From contig NZ_CP020083.1 in NCBI RefSeq assembly GCF_003431825.1, positions 62,001-126,000 of the forward strand: a stretch of 64,000 bases of DNA. Direction: 5' to 3'. How positions within the stretch are numbered: the stretch's first letter is position 1; each line of letters starts with the position of its first letter. Origin of the DNA: Blastomonas fulva. GTDB lineage: Bacteria; Pseudomonadota; Alphaproteobacteria; Sphingomonadales; Sphingomonadaceae. The notes beneath the pieces were generated by a model. That model did not search any database. It had not been told where the DNA came from and saw only the letters and a list, made by a program, of their open reading frames with translations. Made by a program: the position numbers and the translations under genes. Shown one piece after another: positions 59,658-64,000 of the stretch.

Positions 59658-59936
59658 TTATTCAGCAGGAGCGGCGGGAGCGGCCGGAGCAGCTTCTGCG
59701 CCAGCAGCGGCACCGGCTTCGGCACCAGCTTCAGCACCGGCTTCGGCGCCAGCTTCCATTCCGGCTTCCATGCCAGCTTCGGCGCCTTCAGCGGCCGGAG
59801 CTTCCATGGCTTCTTCAGCAGGAGCTTCAGTGGTTTCTTCAGCAGGAGCTTCAGCGGCTTCTTCCGGAGTGCAGGCTGCGAGAGCCAGAACGCTAGCGGC
59901 GGCGAAAACCGGGCTCAGCTTGATGATGGACTTCAT
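59658..59936 (-). CDS. Small lipoprotein with Ala/Glu/Pro/Gly tandem repeats
   Basis: 92 residues. The signal (MKSIIKLSPVFAAASVLALA) ends in an LAAC lipobox, so the Cys near residue 22 is probably lipidated. The mature part is low complexity: EEAAEAPAEE units, then AGMEAGMEAGAEAGAEAG, then APAAPAAPAE. It has no known domain. Such proteins are easily expanded or shortened by repeat slippage. The ATG at 59936 is preceded by AAGGGGAAAAG. A good terminator follows the gene. Confidence 0.85.
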   Translation of the reverse strand: MKSIIKLSPVFAAASVLALAACTPEEAAEAPAEETTEAPAEEAMEAPAAEGAEAGMEAGMEAGAEAGAEAGAEAGAAAGAEAAPAAPAAPAE

Positions 59937-60490
59937 GGTACTTTTCCCCTTCGTTGCGGAAACAAGAGCCCGCGTTGTATCGACACCCTTGGGACTCTGG
60001 CAAGACAAATTTCTTGCACTGGCGCAGGAAGGACACGCACATGGCCCGACCCCTATCCCCCGCACCCTTGGGAACCGTGCATATAGCCGAGTTACGAAAC
60101 GCGGAAAAGAGGATAAAATACTGACACGCCAAGCGTCTTGTTCTGGAACCAGACGGGGCTGATACATCGACAGAGCGCCGCATCAATTCGCGCGATCGCC
60201 GCGTTTTGAGTTTCGCAAACCGCCAGTTTAAACGATCAAAGACAAGGGCTTGCACTAGGCTGCGCCCGCCACGACGCACTGTGCCGTCTGGCGGTGAAAC
60301 CCACCCGCCGCCGTTGCAGCATCGGGTAGATCCCCCGTCGCGGCGCGCCTTGCCGGGACATGCACGCCGAATCGCCCACAGGGCAATCTGGCTTCAATGA
60401 CCGGCACTTCCGGACAGGGCAGTTGACCGACAAACACCATCTGTGCGACCGGCCAGAAGCGCACCACTTCCGGTTCAGAAAGGCCTGTCC
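59937..60490. other. Gene-poor stretch, nothing assigned
   Basis: About 550 bases between the lipoprotein and the aldo/keto reductase. The left 30 bases hold the lipoprotein leader. I see no tRNA, no convincing repeat and no family-level protein. A minus-strand frame of 80 codons (60255-60497) overlaps the reductase promoter, has mixed third-base GC and no recognisable motif, so I do not call it. Confidence 0.5.
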
Positions 60491-61480
60491 ATGACATCCC
60501 GCACGATCAACGGCAAACCGGTCAACCCCATCGGCCTTGGCTGCATGTCGCTGAGCTGGGGCTATGGCGCCCTGCCCCCGCGCGACGTGGCGATCGCCCT
60601 GCTCAACCGGGCGCTGGATATCGGCTATGATCATCTCGACACCGCCAACATCTATGGTCTGGGCCATAACGAGAAGCTGATTGGCGAGGCGCTGAAGGGA
60701 CGGCGCGGCGAATTCTTCCTCGCGACCAAGATGGGCATCGTCATCGAGGGCGAGAAGCGCGGGATCGACTGCAGCCCGCAAAGCATCCGCCGCTGCATCG
60801 ATGAATCGCTGACCCGGCTGCAGACCGACCATGTCGACCTTTATTATATGCACCGCCGCGACCGCAGCGTGCCGATCGAAGAATCGGTAGGCGCGATGGC
60901 CGAGCTGGTGAAAGAGGGCAAGATCGGCAGCATCGGCCTGTCCGAGATGTCGGCCGACACCCTGCGCCGTGCGGCAGCGATCCACCCGATCGCTGCGATG
61001 CAGACCGAATATTCGCCGTGGACGCGCGAGCCCGAGATCGCCGTGCTCGATGCCTGCCGCGAACTGGGGACGACCTTCGTCGCCTTCTCGCCGGTTGCGC
61101 GCGGCGTGCTGGCAGGGGGCGTGCGCGATGTTGCCGCGCTGGCAGACAACGATCTGCGGCGCGCAATGCCGCGCTTCAACGACGAGAACTGGCCCGCGAA
61201 CCTCGCCCTGGTCGATCAATTCTGCGCGCTGGCGGCCGAACACGGGGTCACGCCTGCGCAGCTGTCGCTCGCCTGGGTGCTGTCGCGCGGCGAGCATATC
61301 GTCGCCATTCCCGGCACCGGATCGATCGCGCACATGGAAGAGAATTTCGCGCGGACCGACTGGACCATCCCCGCCGATGCCGCCGCGCGGATCGATGCGA
61401 TGATCAACCAGCAGACCGTCGCCGGCCCACGCTATGGCGCAACCATGCAGCGGACGATCGATACCGAGATGTTTGGCTGA
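60491..61480 (+). CDS. Aldo/keto reductase
   Basis: 329 residues. The catalytic tetrad is visible: Asp in GYDHLDTANIYG with the Tyr a few residues later, Lys in FLATKMG, and His in DLYYMHRRD. IPGTGSIAHMEENF near the C-terminus binds NADPH. It likely reduces aldehydes or ketones, substrate unknown. Start ATG at 60491; the open stretch upstream is not conserved. It is a single gene upstream of tRNA-Pro (opposite strand). Confidence 0.92.
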   Translation: MTSRTINGKPVNPIGLGCMSLSWGYGALPPRDVAIALLNRALDIGYDHLDTANIYGLGHNEKLIGEALKGRRGEFFLATKMGIVIEGEKRGIDCSPQSIRRCIDESLTRLQTDHVDLYYMHRRDRSVPIEESVGAMAELVKEGKIGSIGLSEMSADTLRRAAAIHPIAAMQTEYSPWTREPEIAVLDACRELGTTFVAFSPVARGVLAGGVRDVAALADNDLRRAMPRFNDENWPANLALVDQFCALAAEHGVTPAQLSLAWVLSRGEHIVAIPGTGSIAHMEENFARTDWTIPADAAARIDAMINQQTVAGPRYGATMQRTIDTEMFG

Positions 61481-61518
61481 ATGCCGCCCGATCGCCTTGA
61501 TCGCTGCGGTGAGAAAAT

Positions 61519-61595
61519 TGGTCGGGACGAGAGGATTCGAACCTCCGACCCCCACACCCCCAGTGTGATGCGCTACCAGGCTGCGCTACGTCCCG
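61519..61595 (-). tRNA. tRNA-Pro(GGG)
   Basis: 77 bases with encoded CCA. The acceptor pairs CGGGACG with CGTCCCG, discriminator A. The anticodon stem CACAC/GTGGG holds the loop TGGGGGT, anticodon GGG. The T-loop is GGTTCGAATCC. It reads CCC proline codons, frequent in this GC-rich genome. Confidence 0.97.
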
Positions 61596-61803
61596 ACCGT
61601 GCCATCGCCGCGCTGCGGCTGATGGGAAGCGCGCCTATATGGCGGTGCGACACGAATGGCAAGCCCGTCGTTCGCCCGCAACGCACAGGTCATCGCCAAT
61701 TGCCATAAGCGGCCGATGATGATAGGCGCGCCCATCGCCGCGACCGGGTTTTTATGCCGCGTCGCTCTCCTGTGCTTTTTTCAGACATTCGGAATTTATC
61801 GAC

Positions 61804-62130
61804 ATGGACTCGACACTTTTGCTTGCATTGGCTGCGGCTGCTCCCGGTGGGGCTCCGGCCTGGACTCAGCTTTTGATGTTCGTGCCGCTGCTGCTGATCT
61901 TCTATTTCCTGATCATCCGGCCGCAACAGCGGCAGATGAAAGCGCACAAGGCCAAGATCGATGCGGTCAAGCGTGGCGATCAGGTCGTTACCGGCGGCGG
62001 TCTGGTCGGCAAGGTGACCAAGGTCGACGACATCTATGTCGAGCTGGATCTGGGCGGTGCCAAGGTGCGCGCGGTCAAGGCAACGCTGAGCGATGTCGTC
62101 CAGCCCGGCGGTGCGCCCGCCAACGATTGA
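61804..62130 (+). CDS. yajC: Sec translocon accessory protein YajC
   Basis: 108 residues. One transmembrane helix (LLMFVPLLLIFYFLIIRPQQ) is followed by QQRQMKAHKAKIDAVKRGDQVV and TGGGLVGKV, the YajC pattern. It forms SecDF-YajC, which aids SecYEG. secD follows after 116 bases, in the conserved order. Confidence 0.96.
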   Translation: MDSTLLLALAAAAPGGAPAWTQLLMFVPLLLIFYFLIIRPQQRQMKAHKAKIDAVKRGDQVVTGGGLVGKVTKVDDIYVELDLGGAKVRAVKATLSDVVQPGGAPAND

Positions 62131-62246
62131 CCTATCGCCTTGCCGCAAATGAGCCACATGAATATATGGCGCGCACATCCGGTTCGCGTCCGCCTTGCCC
62201 GCCCCTGTGCGACGCATGACGCGGCACTGCCAAGGAAGCCTTGAGA

Positions 62247-63851
62247 ATGCTTGATTTTCCGCGCTGGAAAACGATCTCGATCAGCCTGATGCTCGCTTTG
62301 GGCGTGCTGCTGGCGATCCCCAGCCTGCTGCCTGCCAGCATCTCGCCTTATTATCCATCCTTCCTTCCGCAGGAAAAGATCAATCTGGGGCTCGACCTTC
62401 AGGGTGGCAGCCACATCCTGCTGGAGGGCGACCCCAAGGATGTCGCGGCGCAGCGTCTGGAGAACATGGAAGAGACCGTGCGCACCGCCATGCGCGCCGC
62501 CAAGCCGCGGATCGGCATTGGCGATATCTCGCGCGAAGGCGGCAAACTTTCGTTCCTGGTGCGCGACGTGTCGCAGGTCGATGCCGCGCGCGAGGCGATC
62601 CTGCCGATGACCACGGGTGCGGGCCTGACCGGCCAGCGCGACTGGGACATTGAGGTGCGCGACACCAGCCGCATCGTGCTGACTCCGACCGAAGCGGGCC
62701 TGACCGAGGCGCTCGACCAGGCGATGGAAACCGCGACCGAAGTGGTGCGCAAGCGCATCGACGAACTGGGCACGCGCGAGCCGACCATCATCCGCCAGGG
62801 CGACAACCGCATCGTCGTCCAGGTACCGGGCCTCGAAGATCCCGAAGCGCTCAAGGAACTGCTCGGCCAGACCGCCGAACTCGAATTCAAGCTGGTCGAC
62901 CAGAACGCCAGCCCCGAAGACATCGCCGCAGGCCGCGCCCCGGTGGGCAGCGAGGTCGTCCCCTACCCCAGCAACCCGGCCGGCGGCACGCCGATCGCGG
63001 TGCGCCGTCTGGGCGGTATCCGTGGCGACAAGCTGACCAACGCGCAGGCGAGCTTCGACCAGCAGACCAACGAACCCGTCGTGTCGATCACCTTCGACCG
63101 CGAGGGTGGATCGCGCTTTGCTCGGCTGACGCAGGAAAACGTCAACAAGCCTTTCGCGATCATCCTAGACGGCGAAGTGCTGTCCGCTCCCAACATCAAC
63201 GAACCGATCCTGGGCGGCTCCGCCCAGATCTCCGGCAGCTTCACCACCGAAAGTGCCAACCAGCTGGCGATCGCGCTGCGCTCGGGCGCACTGCCGGTCG
63301 AACTGAAGGTGGTTGAGGAGCGCTCGGTCGGTCCTGATCTCGGCACCGAATCGGTGCAGCTCGGCCTGCTCGCAGGCGGCATCGCGACGATCGCGGTGCT
63401 GGTGCTGATGGCGGCGACCTATGGCCGCTTCGGCCTCTATGCCAACATCGCGCTGATCCTGAACATTTTCCTGATCCTGGGAATCATGGCGCTGATGAAC
63501 GCGACACTCACGCTGCCGGGGATCGCGGGCTTCGTGCTCACCATCGGCGCGGCGGTCGACGCCAACGTGCTCATCAACGAACGCATTCGAGAAGAGCGAA
63601 AGGCGGGCCGGCGTATCGTCCAGGCTATCGAGGTCGGCTATACCGAAGCCTCGCGCGCGATTTTCGATGCCAATATCACCAACGTGATTGCCGCCGTGCT
63701 TTTGTTCCTGTTCGGCTCCGGCCCGGTGCGCGGCTTTGCCGTGGTGCTGATGATCGGCATCCTCACATCGGTGTGGACTGCGGTGTACGTCACCCGCATG
63801 TTCGTCGCCATCTGGCTCAAGCGCGCGCGTCCGCGCGAGCTGGTCATTTAA
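62247..63851 (+). CDS. secD: Protein translocase subunit SecD
   Basis: 534 residues. It has one N-terminal helix, the LGLDLQGGSHILLEGD segment, a large periplasmic P1 region, and a C-terminal helix bundle with TIGAAVDANVLINERIREE. SecD pulls exported proteins using the proton gradient. The ATG at 62247 has AAGGA ten bases upstream; a TTG six bases earlier is too close to it. secF starts 15 bases after the stop. Confidence 0.97.
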   Translation: MLDFPRWKTISISLMLALGVLLAIPSLLPASISPYYPSFLPQEKINLGLDLQGGSHILLEGDPKDVAAQRLENMEETVRTAMRAAKPRIGIGDISREGGKLSFLVRDVSQVDAAREAILPMTTGAGLTGQRDWDIEVRDTSRIVLTPTEAGLTEALDQAMETATEVVRKRIDELGTREPTIIRQGDNRIVVQVPGLEDPEALKELLGQTAELEFKLVDQNASPEDIAAGRAPVGSEVVPYPSNPAGGTPIAVRRLGGIRGDKLTNAQASFDQQTNEPVVSITFDREGGSRFARLTQENVNKPFAIILDGEVLSAPNINEPILGGSAQISGSFTTESANQLAIALRSGALPVELKVVEERSVGPDLGTESVQLGLLAGGIATIAVLVLMAATYGRFGLYANIALILNIFLILGIMALMNATLTLPGIAGFVLTIGAAVDANVLINERIREERKAGRRIVQAIEVGYTEASRAIFDANITNVIAAVLLFLFGSGPVRGFAVVLMIGILTSVWTAVYVTRMFVAIWLKRARPRELVI

Positions 63852-63866
63852 GGAAGGCTTGACCCC

Positions 63867-64000
63867 ATGAAGCTCCTCAAGCTCGTTCCCGACGATACCA
63901 ACATCCGCTTCCTGCGCTGGCGCAAGCTGGCGATGACGATCAGCCTGCTGTCGATCATCGCATCGCTCGTGCTGGTCGGGGTGCGCGGCCTCAATCTGGG
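63867..64000 (+). CDS. secF: Protein translocase subunit SecF, N-terminal part (3' end outside window)
   Basis: The first 44 codons are visible. MKLLKLVPDDTNIRFLRWRK opens the frame and a first transmembrane segment (ISLLSIIASLVLVGV) follows, then GLNLG at the edge. This is the SecF start pattern, and the position after secD confirms it. The start has AAGGA upstream. Confidence 0.93.
   Translation, partial: MKLLKLVPDDTNIRFLRWRKLAMTISLLSIIASLVLVGVRGLNL

Noticed and set aside
60255..60497. 80-codon minus-strand frame upstream of the aldo/keto reductase
   Set aside because: It has mixed third-base GC, overlaps the reductase start, and shows no motif. It could be a relic, but I cannot support a gene.

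Overview
The window is a GC-rich chromosomal segment from an alphaproteobacterium, most likely a member of the Sphingomonadales. Three things point there: a circularly permuted (two-piece) tmRNA gene whose tag reads ANDNDALALAA, a split str/S10/spc ribosomal block ending in secY-adk, and a set of small proteins typical of that order (DUF6456, a DUF3089 hydrolase, an NDUFS4-like complex I subunit). The genus cannot be fixed from this sequence alone. I see no prophage, insertion sequence, integron, plasmid module or CRISPR array, and no obvious frameshifted gene.

Layout. 1-3.7 kb: the 3' end of a TonB-dependent receptor, a small membrane protein, an extensin-like protein, the heme exporter pair ccmA-ccmB, and a pterin carbinolamine dehydratase. 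3.8-6.4 kb: a class II-like PHA synthase followed by its intracellular depolymerase. 6.5-12.4 kb: malate synthase G, divergent from an M20 hydrolase-astA-astB cluster for arginine succinyltransferase catabolism. 12.8-13.1 kb: permuted ssrA, then mscL. 13.8-15.9 kb: lemA and two TPM-domain genes. 16-19.4 kb: a Nudix hydrolase facing a gdhA-rimB-rimK series, which joins glutamate supply to ribosomal protein glutamylation. 19.6-37.7 kb: a secreted SRPBCC protein and then the minus-strand block rpsL-rpsG-fusA-tuf / rpsJ ... secY-adk. 37.9-44.7 kb: an HD-GYP protein, gatCAB, a DUF3089 hydrolase, ruvX, and the NDUFS4-like gene. 44.9-54.7 kb: hrpB, a MATE transporter, a polyprenyl diphosphate synthase, chorismate mutase, a PepSY-regulator-kinase unit, a SIMPL protein, and a D-amino acid aminotransferase. 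54.9-61.6 kb: an ABC-F ATPase, a divergent DUF6456/XRE pair, a GT4 glycosyltransferase, a PilZ protein, a repetitive lipoprotein, an aldo/keto reductase and tRNA-Pro(GGG). 61.8-64 kb: yajC-secD-secF, with secF cut by the window edge.

Most of the content is housekeeping. The less ordinary signals are non-coding or contextual. They are strong hairpins filling the rpsL-rpsG spacer, terminator- or attenuator-like structures in the tuf-rpsJ and rpsJ-rplC spacers, a dispersed repeat family lodged twice inside ribosomal operons, an M20 peptidase translationally coupled to astA, a gdhA-rimB-rimK neighbourhood, a likely AUU start for ruvX, and inverted repeats between the DUF6456 and XRE genes. I do not see a clearly new multi-gene defence or biosynthetic system.
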